Positions 1-5,431 of a stretch of 6,397 bases of DNA are shown piece by piece (positions within the stretch are counted from its first letter, which is position 1; each line of letters opens with the position of its first letter). The position numbers and the translations under genes are program-made. The DNA comes from Candidatus Colimorpha enterica (GTDB lineage: Bacteria; Bacillota; Clostridia; Oscillospirales; CAG-272), in assembly GCA_000433515.1 (NCBI GenBank), contig FR891125.1, positions 1 to 6,397 on the forward strand, written 5' to 3'. Below the pieces are notes generated by a model. It made no database searches and was not told the origin of the DNA. It was given only the letters and a program-made list of their open reading frames with translations.

Positions 1-79
1 CTTGAGAAGAAAGAGGGGAAAGAAGAAAAATAAACAATATTATAGTTAAGTGAAGTTCTGATTCATTCTTTGCCGTCTG

Positions 80-847
80 TCATTCCGTGATTTTGAAAAC
101 CAATTCGTTAACTGCGGTATCGCCTGCGCGGAGGACTGCGATTTTTCCCGTGCGTTCGATCGTTTCGCGGTTCATTCCGTAGGTATTGCACGGTTCAAGG
201 GCGACGACGTATTCGTGGCTCATCATATTCTTCCACTCGACAAGGCAGGGCAGGTTTCCGGTCGTGAACGACAGTGTCACTCCGAGCCCGAGCTTCCGGT
301 TATACACCGTTCCGGAATCTGCGTTTTCGCAGAGGAACAGCTCCTCTTTTGCATCGGGAGACGGTTCGCACATATGCCGCGGGTCGCGGGAATTTTCACC
401 GAGCGGGGTGATTTTCCCGCCATGTACGGTGACCTCCGTGTCCTCTGACAGGAGCGGGTAGCCGAAATTGCAGTGATAGAGCAGCATATAGGTCTCGTCC
501 GTGCACTGCGGGTTCATGATCTCGTCGCGGATTTTAATACTGTCGGAGAACAGCGAGGTCTCGATGCTTCTGCGTAGGATCAGCTGATGACCGTACATCC
601 GCGTCTGGCGCATTTCGCCGGTGATGCGCAGGATATAATCGTCTCCGCTGAAAAAGCAATCTGTCCCGAAATGATCCGCCGGGATCCCGCCGATCCTTCC
701 GTGGGTGGGGCAGCTTCCGCTGTGGCCTCCGGTGTTATCAAGTCCGCAGGTCACAAGAGCGCCGCCCTGCCACTGCCATGAAAACTCTCCTTTGGCTGAC
801 GAGACCGCCTTATCGGAGGTCAGACCGTTCTTTGAGACATATATATA
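80..847 (-). pseudogene. DUF4432 (aldose 1-epimerase-like) protein, 5' end missing
   Basis: About 255 in-frame codons match the C-terminal part of the DUF4432 family, which has the galactose-mutarotase-like beta-sandwich fold and is thought to bind sugars; the reaction is not firmly known. Seen in order: SKNGLTSDK, WQGGALVTCGLDNTGG, THGRIGGIPA, YHCNFGYPLL near the middle, and EYVVALEPCNTYG close to the end, all typical of the family. Members are usually about 300-350 residues, so roughly the first 70-100 are absent. No ATG start with a ribosome site lies in this frame; the GTG at 754 falls inside the conserved VTCGLDN motif and is not a credible native start. Going upstream, the reading frame runs straight into DNA that encodes a solute-binding protein in another frame, so the gene looks decapitated by a deletion or a bad join. 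The C-terminal end and stop are intact. The family call is fairly sure; true pseudogene versus assembly error is open. Confidence 0.75.
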
Positions 848-1467
848 TCGGTTCCGGGGATCCTGTCTTCCGCAACGGTTTTGTTGAAGAACAGCGCCTG
901 GGTCGAGCCGAGGGTTCTGATATTGGCGGAGCCGGTCATCATATAGAGCTTATCCTTTATCGACACCGACTCGGCAATTCCCTTCATCCACCAGTCGGAA
1001 TCGAAGGAGAAGTAGTTGAGAGTATTGAGGTCGACAAGCAGACCGTCCTGCATTACCCCCTTGAGAGCATACGGGTCGTATATCACAGCGTCGACGATGT
1101 CCTCGCCGGCAGTGAGGGAGTTGTAAAGGTTTATCTCAAAGTTGGATCTGAGTTTTATGTTGTACTTTGAGACAAGTCTTTCGTTTCTCTTGTATACCGA
1201 GGCGGGGATGGTATCGGTGTCCGAAGCATCGGCGCTTATCTCGGCGAAGAAGTGCGATTTCGCGCCGGTTGCCTCGGTGTCGGCAAAGCTGAACCCGTAC
1301 CCGCCGTAATCGTGTGCGGGAACGGCGGAGCCGTCTGATGTTTCCGGTGCGGAGGTCGATTCCTCACCCGAAGAACCGAACGGGGTGCTTCCCCCGCGTG
1401 TGCAGCCCACGGCCGCAGCAAGAAGTATTGCAGCCGCGATAAGGGCTGCCGTGATTTTTGCAGTGAT
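820..1467 (-). pseudogene. ABC sugar-binding lipoprotein, truncated at C-terminus and lacking a normal start
   Basis: This is the N-terminal part of an extracellular solute-binding lipoprotein (family 1, sugar type), which would catch a substrate outside the membrane and hand it to an ABC importer. It begins with a hydrophobic signal peptide ending in a lipobox (LAAAVGC, lipid-attached Cys about 21 residues in), then a Ser/Thr/Glu-rich linker. Binding-protein motifs follow: RNERLVSKYNIKL, AGEDIVDAVIYDPYAL, LLVDLNTLNYF, WWMKGIAESVSIKDKLYMMTGS and ALFFNKTVAED. Such proteins usually have about 450-550 residues; here the matching sequence stops after IPGTDIY (about residue 209), followed by six foreign residues and a stop. 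The ribosome site at 1477-1483 points to codon 1465-1467, which is ATC rather than ATG; no ATG, GTG or TTG lies in frame nearby. It sits 167 bp downstream of the aldolase, presumably in the same operon. Very likely non-functional unless the sequence is wrong. Confidence 0.75.
839..848 (-). other. Junction between solute-binding protein and DUF4432 remnants
   Basis: Read on the minus strand, binding-protein sequence (...EDRIPGTDIY) ends at an ATATATAT run, and DUF4432 sequence (VSKNGLTSDK...) begins directly after it, one frame away. The breakpoint lies within this short AT repeat, which could have served as microhomology. No insertion sequence or target duplication is visible at the join. Confidence 0.65.
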
Positions 1468-1476
1468 AGTATCACT

Positions 1477-1483
1477 TCCTTTC
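1477..1483 (-). promoter_or_regulatory. Ribosome binding site of the truncated binding protein
   Basis: GAAAGGA lies nine bases before codon ATC (1465-1467), which is where the signal peptide should begin. The spacing is ideal for an ATG at that point, suggesting an ATG-to-ATC change. The GTG at 1473-1475 is too close to this site and in another frame. Confidence 0.55.
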
Positions 1484-1562
1484 GTCTGTTGTTCGTTTAT
1501 TGTTCCGGCGCGGAGAAGCAGGTCTCCGTCGGCGGATTCAGCGGCTGATGCGGAGCCGCACC

Positions 1563-1586
1563 TTATCCCAGCGGCATTCCTCCTTT
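1563..1586 (-). other. Strong Shine-Dalgarno followed by a four-codon reading frame
   Basis: In the 167-bp gap between aldolase and binding protein, AAAGGAGG (1579-1586) is followed one base later by ATG-CCG-CTG-GGA-TAA. The spacing is too short for efficient initiation and the peptide is only MPLG. It may be a relic of a lost start or chance; a role as a leader peptide is speculative. Confidence 0.25.
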
Positions 1587-1634
1587 CGCTTGCGGAAATG
1601 TATATGTGAAAAAAAGCAGCCACAGTTATGCCGG

Positions 1635-2408
1635 TCATTTTCCGACAAGAGCCGAGAGACGTTCGAATGTCGAGGTCACCCCCGCCCTGATATACTCGAC
1701 GTCGGTTCCGGTAAAGACGGTATTGACACCGCGGGAGAGCCACTGTCCGATGACCTCTGCATCGAAGCCGAGCGAGACTCCGAAGAGTTTTCCTGTGCCG
1801 GAGAGGATTTTCCCGATCCTGTCATACACCGGCATCATGTCGGGGTGATTGGGTCTGCCGATATGTCCGACAGAGCCGGAGAGGTCGTTCGGACCGACGA
1901 TGAAGCCGTCTATACCCTTCACGGCGGCAATCCTTTCAAGGTCATTCACGGCATCGATGTGCTCTATCTGAATGATCCTGAGCATATCGCGGAAGCGGCG
2001 GTCAACATACTCGGTCTGGGATATTCCGCCGTAATCGCCGGCGCGGAGGGGACCGTAGCCCCTTATTCCGTCGGGCGGATAAGCGCAGGAGGCAGCGGCG
2101 TATTCCGCCTCATCCGCACTTCGTACATACGGAAAGATTATTGCGTCGGTGCCCATATCGATTATCGGCTTTGCCTGAACCGCGTCGTTCCACGGTATCC
2201 TGACGAAGCTGTATGCTCCGCCGGCTCTTACGGCGATAAGGTTCTGAAGCACCTCTGCCTTTCCGATGGCGGTATGCTCCATGTCTATCCACACGGCGTC
2301 AAAGCCGCTCATTGAGATCTCTTCCGTGAGCATTGGCGCGCCGCAAAAGACGTGTGTGCCGGTAAGAAAACCTCCCGCCGCGATTTTTTCTCTTATTGTA
2401 TTTGTCAT
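1635..2408 (-). CDS. HpcH/HpaI family class II aldolase
   Basis: A 257-residue cytoplasmic enzyme of the HpcH/HpaI aldolase/citrate lyase family. Members use a divalent metal to split 2-keto-3-deoxy or 4-hydroxy-2-oxo acids into pyruvate plus an aldehyde (HpaI, GarL and RhmA are examples). The key residues are all visible: His45 in WIDMEHT as catalytic base, Arg70 in FVRIPWND for pyruvate binding, and metal ligands Glu149 in IQIEH and Asp175 in VGPNDLSGS. The family signature PYVRSADEAEYAAASCAYPPDGIRGYGP spans about 93-120. Length matches the family's usual 250-270. The ATG at 2408 is preceded by GGAG (2417-2420) with an eight-base gap. It is the first gene of the operon, driven by the promoter at 2504-2532. 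Its neighbours, a divergent GntR/FCD regulator, a sugar-binding lipoprotein and an epimerase-like protein, suggest a sugar-acid pathway. The exact substrate cannot be read from the sequence, so no gene symbol is given. Confidence 0.93.
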   Translation of the reverse strand: MTNTIREKIAAGGFLTGTHVFCGAPMLTEEISMSGFDAVWIDMEHTAIGKAEVLQNLIAVRAGGAYSFVRIPWNDAVQAKPIIDMGTDAIIFPYVRSADEAEYAAASCAYPPDGIRGYGPLRAGDYGGISQTEYVDRRFRDMLRIIQIEHIDAVNDLERIAAVKGIDGFIVGPNDLSGSVGHIGRPNHPDMMPVYDRIGKILSGTGKLFGVSLGFDAEVIGQWLSRGVNTVFTGTDVEYIRAGVTSTFERLSALVGK

Positions 2409-2452
2409 TTTAACTGCTCCGAATCAAAATTGGGCGACTTTTTTGCGAAACA

Positions 2453-2475
2453 GTTATGTAAAATAGATACATAAC
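2453..2475. promoter_or_regulatory. Perfect 8-bp inverted repeat, candidate GntR operator
   Basis: GTTATGTA (2453-2460) and TACATAAC (2468-2475) form a perfect inverted repeat around a 7-base centre. It lies about 22-44 bases downstream of the expected start of the aldolase transcript, a place where a bound repressor would block elongation. FCD-type GntR proteins bind short AT-rich palindromes as dimers, so this is a plausible site. In RNA it could also fold into a small hairpin. Confidence 0.45.
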
Positions 2476-2503
2476 ACACCCGCATCAGCCCGTTTCTGTA
2501 CTA

Positions 2504-2532
2504 AGTATAACAGGTTGCCGTCCGGTTGTCAA
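2504..2532 (-). promoter_or_regulatory. Sigma-A promoter of the aldolase operon
   Basis: On the minus strand a perfect -35 TTGACA (2527-2532) is separated by 17 bases from -10 TATACT (2504-2509). An A/T-rich tract directly upstream could act as an UP element. Transcription would start near 2497 and give a leader of about 90 bases. Confidence 0.8.
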
Positions 2533-2534
2533 CC
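2524..2534. promoter_or_regulatory. Palindrome over the -35 box of the aldolase promoter
   Basis: GGTTG-T-CAACC is a perfect 5-bp inverted repeat around one base and covers the -35 hexamer of the minus-strand promoter. A second GGTTG lies at 2513-2517. A protein bound here would block RNA polymerase, so it is a second candidate operator for the adjacent GntR protein. Confidence 0.4.
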
Positions 2535-2578
2535 TTTTTTTAAAAAAGAATACCAAAATTTATTTCCGGTCGTCTTTT

Positions 2579-2620
2579 CGCGGGAACGGGATCAGATATC
2601 CCGCGCCGCAGTCGATGCGG
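2579..2620. repeat. Adjacent inverted repeats between the two divergent promoters
   Basis: CGCGGGA (2579-2585) pairs with TCCCGCG (2599-2605). Nested inside is a competing CGGGAT (2587-2592) with ATCCCG (2598-2603). Immediately after, CCGCA (2606-2610) pairs with TGCGG (2616-2620). They lie upstream of both -35 boxes, so they would not be in either mRNA and are more likely protein sites or repeat remnants than terminators. Confidence 0.4.
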
Positions 2621-2658
2621 AATACTTTTAAGGTTTTCGGGATGTCATCTTTTGATTA

Positions 2659-2687
2659 TTGACTTTTTTTCTCCGTCATTGTATAAT
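2659..2687 (+). promoter_or_regulatory. Sigma-A promoter of the gntR gene
   Basis: TTGACT (2659-2664), a 17-base spacer and a perfect TATAAT (2682-2687). Transcription would start near 2694, leaving a short leader of about 27 bases before the ATG, with a GAGAGGA ribosome site at 2707-2713. Confidence 0.85.
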
Positions 2688-2720
2688 AAACTTATAAAAA
2701 AGATCTGAGAGGAAAAAACC

Positions 2721-3404
2721 ATGCTGAGTTACATCAACGGCGCGCTGTCAAGAAGCGCTCTCGCCTCCGGCGTGCTTCAGGAAATACGGAAAGACATCAT
2801 ACTCCGGAATTACCCTCCGGAAACAAAACTCACCGAAAGGGTGCTGTGTCTGAAATACAGCATATCAAAAACTCCCGCACGGCAGATCCTTCAGCAGCTT
2901 GAAAACGAGGGCTTCGTGACCATGCTCGACAACGGGTGCAAAAAAACGGTCGAATTCACCGAAAACGACCTTGATTGTCTTTACAGTCTCAGAAACCTGC
3001 TTGAGATAACCGCGGTGAAGATGGTTTTTGAAAAGAAGCTGAAATCCTATTCCAATATGCTTGAATCCTTCATACGGCTTGAGTCGCTGTCGAAGGCGTC
3101 GCGGGAGGCATATTTCGAATACGATGTTGATTTTCATCACTCGATAATCGAAATGTCGGGGAACAAGTACATTCTTCATGCCTACGAGAACATTGCGCCG
3201 ATACTCTACACGATGTTCCAGATAAGCTACGGGATATATGCGGAGGATTTCTTTGAGGATGATGTTGAGACGCACAACCGCCTCATGCGCTCCATAATCT
3301 GCGAAAGCGAAGAGACCTGTCTTGCCGAGTTCGAAAAGCACCACGCCAGTGCCGCGAGAAACGCAAAAGCCGCGCTGAGAAAGGCTGTTGCGGAGAAAAA
3401 ATAA
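2721..3404 (+). CDS. GntR family transcriptional regulator, FCD domain
   Basis: A 227-residue DNA-binding regulator of the FadR/FCD branch of GntR. Residues about 14-75 form the winged helix-turn-helix (VLQEIRKDIILRNYPPETKLTE, then SISKTPARQILQQLENEGFV, where TPAR...L..LE.EG is the recognition-helix signature). Residues about 83-220 form the helical FCD effector domain. The usual metal-binding set is present: Asp135, His139 (DVDFHH), His185 (ETHNRL) and His207 (EKHH). FCD regulators commonly sense sugar acids or other carboxylates. The ATG follows GAGAGGA by seven bases and a consensus promoter. It is transcribed away from the aldolase operon, which it probably controls as a repressor released by the substrate or an intermediate; this is inferred from arrangement and from palindromes near the aldolase promoter. 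The gene appears intact and ends just before a strong hairpin terminator. Confidence 0.93.
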   Translation: MLSYINGALSRSALASGVLQEIRKDIILRNYPPETKLTERVLCLKYSISKTPARQILQQLENEGFVTMLDNGCKKTVEFTENDLDCLYSLRNLLEITAVKMVFEKKLKSYSNMLESFIRLESLSKASREAYFEYDVDFHHSIIEMSGNKYILHAYENIAPILYTMFQISYGIYAEDFFEDDVETHNRLMRSIICESEETCLAEFEKHHASAARNAKAALRKAVAEKK

Positions 3405-3443
3405 AAAGATCCCCGGCAGTCCTTTAATGAGACTGCCGGGGAT
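3396..3443. terminator. Bidirectional intrinsic terminator between gntR and hsp20
   Basis: ATCCCCGGCAGTC (3409-3421) pairs perfectly with its complement at 3431-3443, giving a 13-bp stem with a 9-base loop. For minus-strand transcripts from hsp20 it is followed by CTTTTTATTTTTT (3408-3396), a textbook U-tract. For gntR the downstream tail (ttctttattt, 3449-3458) is weaker and six bases away. The U-tract overlaps the gntR stop codon. Confidence 0.9.
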
Positions 3444-3490
3444 GCCGGTTCTTTATTTATCCGCTGTCCCCTCCGGGAGAGCAGATTTTG

Positions 3491-3922
3491 TCATTTTATC
3501 TCAAGCCGTCTTGACTCGGGAATGACCTCTGTCTTTTTCGGGAGATTGAGCTTGAGAACGCCGTCGGCATACTCTGCCGAGATATCCTTTTCGTTGATCT
3601 CGCTGACGTCGAAGCTGCGCTCGAACCTGCCGTAGGTGCGCTCGGAGTGGACGATATTTCCCTTGCCGTCCTTCTTCTCCTCGTCGTGCTTTCTCTCGGC
3701 GCTTACGGTGAGAACGCCGTTTGCGATATCGACGTGAATGTCTTCTTTTTTGAATCCGGGAAGCTCCGCCTCAAGCAGGTAAGCATCGCCGTTGTCCTTT
3801 ATATCGGTTCTGAAGGAAGCAAGACCGTCTCTGCCGGAGAAAAGCTCCTTCTCCATCTTTTCGAGTTCGCGGAAGGGATCGTAAACTCCGTGATATTTGT
3901 TATAGGGTGTGATTCCGAACAT
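3491..3922 (-). CDS. Hsp20 / alpha-crystallin small heat shock protein
   Basis: A 143-residue cytoplasmic chaperone that binds unfolding proteins without ATP and keeps them refoldable. The N-terminal arm (1-36) includes the common bacterial YDPFRELEKMEKELF start. The alpha-crystallin domain covers about 37-130, with FRTDIKDNGDAYLLEAELPGFKKEDIHVDI, then YGRFERSF (97-104) and the GVLKLNLPK signature (121-129). The C-terminal tail has RRLEIK, where L-E-I serves as the I-x-I-type anchor for oligomer assembly. Length is normal. GGAGGT (3931-3936) lies eight bases before the ATG. It stands alone as a single-gene unit, convergent with gntR and ending at the shared terminator. A CIRCE operator about 150 bp upstream points to HrcA repression. 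The gene looks intact and the family call is secure. Confidence 0.96.
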   Translation of the reverse strand: MFGITPYNKYHGVYDPFRELEKMEKELFSGRDGLASFRTDIKDNGDAYLLEAELPGFKKEDIHVDIANGVLTVSAERKHDEEKKDGKGNIVHSERTYGRFERSFDVSEINEKDISAEYADGVLKLNLPKKTEVIPESRRLEIK

Positions 3923-3957
3923 AATGAATTACCTCCGTTCGATTTTTCTTTGTATTT

Positions 3958-3984
3958 CCGCCGGATCGCGGCGGTTGTATCCGG
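3958..3984 (-). other. Two competing hairpins in the hsp20 leader
   Basis: CCGCC (3958-3962) can pair with GGCGG (3970-3974). CCGGAT (3961-3966) can instead pair with ATCCGG (3979-3984). The two stems overlap and exclude each other, and both lie in the expected 5' leader 36-62 bases before the start codon. Whether they affect translation is unknown; neither pairs with the GGAGGT ribosome site. Confidence 0.35.
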
Positions 3985-4016
3985 GGAAGCTCTTCGCTTT
4001 CCTTTTTACGTTTTCT

Positions 4017-4045
4017 ATTATACTCCGGGATTGTTAACGGTTATA
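4017..4045 (-). promoter_or_regulatory. Possible hsp20 promoter elements
   Basis: A perfect TATAAT on the minus strand at 4017-4022 would be a good -10, but the matching -35 position (4040-4045, TATAAC) is poor. An alternative is -35 TTTACA (4065-4070) with -10 TATAAC (4040-4045), whose 19-base spacer is long. A third option, CATAAT at 4102-4107, would place CIRCE at the transcript start but has no -35. The start site cannot be decided from sequence. Confidence 0.4.
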
Positions 4046-4072
4046 GCGGATTGTGTGTTGATTTTGTAAACA

Positions 4073-4099
4073 TTAGCAGTCTAATCATGCGAGTGCTAA
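4073..4099. promoter_or_regulatory. CIRCE element, HrcA repressor operator
   Basis: TTAGCAGTC (4073-4081), nine bases, then GAGTGCTAA (4091-4099). The CIRCE consensus is TTAGCACTC-N9-GAGTGCTAA, so 17 of 18 arm bases match and the spacer is exact. HrcA binds CIRCE and represses heat shock genes until stress titrates GroEL. The nearest gene it can serve is hsp20 (starting at 3922); the plus-strand gene on the other side has its own promoter at 4251, about 150 bp away. Confidence 0.88.
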
Positions 4100-4146
4100 A
4101 AATTATGCGGATTCCGGAGGCGGGCAGTGCCGTATTTTTCCGTGGC

Positions 4147-4173
4147 GCTTGAATTTGAGCCGCAATTTCAAGC
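4147..4173. repeat. Imperfect 11-bp inverted repeat
   Basis: GCTTGAATTTG (4147-4157) pairs with CAATTTCAAGC (4163-4173) around a five-base centre, with one T-T mismatch. It lies between CIRCE and the membrane protein promoter, outside the expected transcripts of both. It could be a protein-binding palindrome; no known operator is recognised. Confidence 0.4.
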
Positions 4174-4250
4174 AGAGCGAAGCTGTAAGTGCTTAAAAAC
4201 GCGGTTCTGACTGTTACGGGCGGCAATTATCCGCACAATGATTTTTCCCC

Positions 4251-4279
4251 TTGAAATAATCGGCTGTACGGTGTATAAT
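4251..4279 (+). promoter_or_regulatory. Sigma-A promoter of the membrane protein gene
   Basis: TTGAAA (4251-4256), a 17-base spacer and a perfect TATAAT (4274-4279). The start site would be near 4286, about 40 bases before the ATG. Confidence 0.82.
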
Positions 4280-4325
4280 ATATATATTATCAATTGTAAA
4301 ACAGCTGCCGAAAGGAACAAAACAT

Positions 4326-5207
4326 ATGGATTCAAATCTTCAGCCCGCCGAAAAGCGCCCGACGCACCGGCAGATAATGCTTGCTGTCATAATAACCGCT
4401 GTCACGGCTGTAGTTGCCGCGCTTGCGCACACGGCGGTTCTGCTGTTCAGCTACGATTCCTCGCTCGGAGTCTACATTTATAACGGATATTCGCCGGTGA
4501 TGTTCATTGCGGGGACCGTCATCGGGCTTGCCGCTGTTATCATCGCCGCGGTTTCGGTACCGTCAGGTGCCTGCGGGATAGAGCGCGTGCCTGTATGCGG
4601 CACGGCAGAGGCATTTTTCGCGGCAATGGCTGGCGCGGCGATATTTGCGTATTCGGTGATGAACTGTATTACCACCATTATTGAGATTATCCGGAACCTC
4701 CCGCCAAACTCATCGATAAGTGTAATTATCAGTGCCATACTTTCAAATACGACAGCCGTGCTTTGGATAATCATGACTCTGCTTTCCATCCCGACCGCCG
4801 CGTATCTGATAATCAGCGCGCTCACAAAGACCGAGGAGAAGCCGGCGCTCACCGCTCTCGGGTTTTTCCCGGTTCTCTGGACGGCGGTGTGCCTGCTGAG
4901 GATCTATTTCGACCGCACCTCCGCGATAAACAACCCCGTGAAGATATTCTCGCAGATGGCTCTTGCAGCTGTTATGCTCTTCTTCCTCTCGGAGCTGAGG
5001 ATCAGGGTGGGAAAGCCGGTCCTGCGCGTTTACCTCGCCTTCTCCGGTGCCGCCGCAATGCTCGGATTTTCATATTCCGTCTCGCTCATTGCCGCTTATC
5101 TTTCGGGAGTCGGCGGACTGTCGGGGGATGTTCTTCTTGCTGTTGTGATACTTCTCTGCGCCGTTTACGCATTTTCGGGAATGGCGGCTATGAGAAAGAG
5201 GTTCTGA
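4326..5207 (+). CDS. Multi-pass membrane protein of unknown function
   Basis: I do not recognise this 293-residue protein. It has a short charged N-terminus (MDSNLQPAEKRPTHRQ) without a cleavable signal, then about eight hydrophobic segments near residues 17-41, 57-78, 94-122, 132-166 (long enough to be one kinked helix or two short ones), 175-195, 206-224, 233-257 and 266-287. It ends in a basic tail (MRKRF). Loops are short; the largest are at 42-56 and 79-93, and the second carries two cysteines (Cys83, Cys91). Another two lie in the membrane at 114 and 189. There are few charges inside the membrane, so an ion or solute channel mechanism is not evident. AAAGGAA (4311-4317) lies eight bases before the ATG and a good promoter precedes it. 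It appears to be a single-gene unit. Composition matches its neighbours. The coding call is strong; any function would be a guess. Confidence 0.8.
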   Translation: MDSNLQPAEKRPTHRQIMLAVIITAVTAVVAALAHTAVLLFSYDSSLGVYIYNGYSPVMFIAGTVIGLAAVIIAAVSVPSGACGIERVPVCGTAEAFFAAMAGAAIFAYSVMNCITTIIEIIRNLPPNSSISVIISAILSNTTAVLWIIMTLLSIPTAAYLIISALTKTEEKPALTALGFFPVLWTAVCLLRIYFDRTSAINNPVKIFSQMALAAVMLFFLSELRIRVGKPVLRVYLAFSGAAAMLGFSYSVSLIAAYLSGVGGLSGDVLLAVVILLCAVYAFSGMAAMRKRF

Positions 5208-5235
5208 GGCGGCGGGCTGTTTAAAAAGTTCTGAA

Positions 5236-5277
5236 AAACAGACGGAGGCGGAAGTCGGAAGGCTTTCGTCTCTGTTT
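5236..5277 (+). terminator. Hairpin downstream of the membrane protein gene, weak terminator
   Basis: AGACGGAGGC (5240-5249) pairs with GCTTTCGTCT (5262-5271) including two G-U pairs, and AAAC (5236-5239) pairs with GTTT (5274-5277) across a two-base bulge. The plus-strand tail has no real U-tract. In the minus direction the stem is followed by T-rich DNA, but no minus-strand gene ends here. Confidence 0.4.
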
Positions 5278-5367
5278 ACGTTCACCCGGCACGTGTTAAA
5301 AGCCGCCATACACGAATCCCGTGCAGATGCCGCGCTCCGGAAATCAGACGCCGTAACAAAATGAGAC

Positions 5368-5396
5368 TTGATTTCCCGTGCGGGATATATTATAAT
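5368..5396 (+). promoter_or_regulatory. Sigma-A promoter of thyA, with a palindrome in the spacer
   Basis: TTGATT (5368-5373), a 17-base spacer and TATAAT (5391-5396). The palindrome TCCCG-TG-CGGGA fills 5374-5385 between the two boxes and could be an operator. The start site would be near 5403, about 29 bases before the ATG. Confidence 0.75.
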
Positions 5397-5431
5397 TAGT
5401 GATAAGACATTTCTTCAAGGAGATACCCGGA

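Larger units (their letters stand above)
2409..2720. other. Divergent intergenic control region, aldolase operon / gntR
   Basis: These 312 bp contain no gene. They hold a minus-strand promoter (2504-2532), a plus-strand promoter (2659-2687), an AT-rich tract upstream of the minus promoter (2535-2575), and inverted repeats at 2453-2475, 2524-2534 and 2579-2620, each listed separately. The layout fits a regulator controlling its divergent operon and perhaps itself. Confidence 0.7.
3923..4325. other. 403-bp intergenic region upstream of hsp20 and the membrane protein gene
   Basis: No convincing gene is found in either strand. It contains the hsp20 ribosome site and structured leader, possible hsp20 promoter elements (TATAAT at 4017-4022), the CIRCE element (4073-4099), an 11-bp imperfect inverted repeat (4147-4173) and the promoter of the membrane protein gene (4251-4279). 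Confidence 0.65.

Noticed and set aside
39..44. TATAAT on the minus strand downstream of the DUF4432 remnant
   Set aside because: No acceptable -35 at the right spacing, and the gene it might serve lies outside the window; AT-rich DNA makes a chance match likely.
1608..1634. T-rich run after the aldolase stop as a terminator
   Set aside because: The only stem nearby is five base pairs and lies about 14 bases before the T run, too weak and too far to call.
1500..2315. 271-codon open frame on the plus strand
   Set aside because: It lies antisense to the aldolase, whose catalytic residues and length are all correct, and its translation resembles no family. It is a GC-driven shadow.
2865..3344. 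159-codon open frame on the minus strand
   Set aside because: Antisense to the intact gntR gene, with no ribosome site and no family resemblance.
4041..4226. 61-codon open frame on the minus strand
   Set aside because: It spans the CIRCE element and a palindrome, and has no ribosome site; better read as control DNA.
4763..5224. 153-codon open frame on the plus strand overlapping the membrane protein
   Set aside because: Out of frame with a gene that has promoter, ribosome site and coherent membrane segments; Arg- and Cys-rich low-quality translation.
5399..5431. GTG start extending thyA by 11 residues
   Set aside because: The GTG sits at or before the expected transcript start, and the strong AAGGAG site serves the ATG at 5432.
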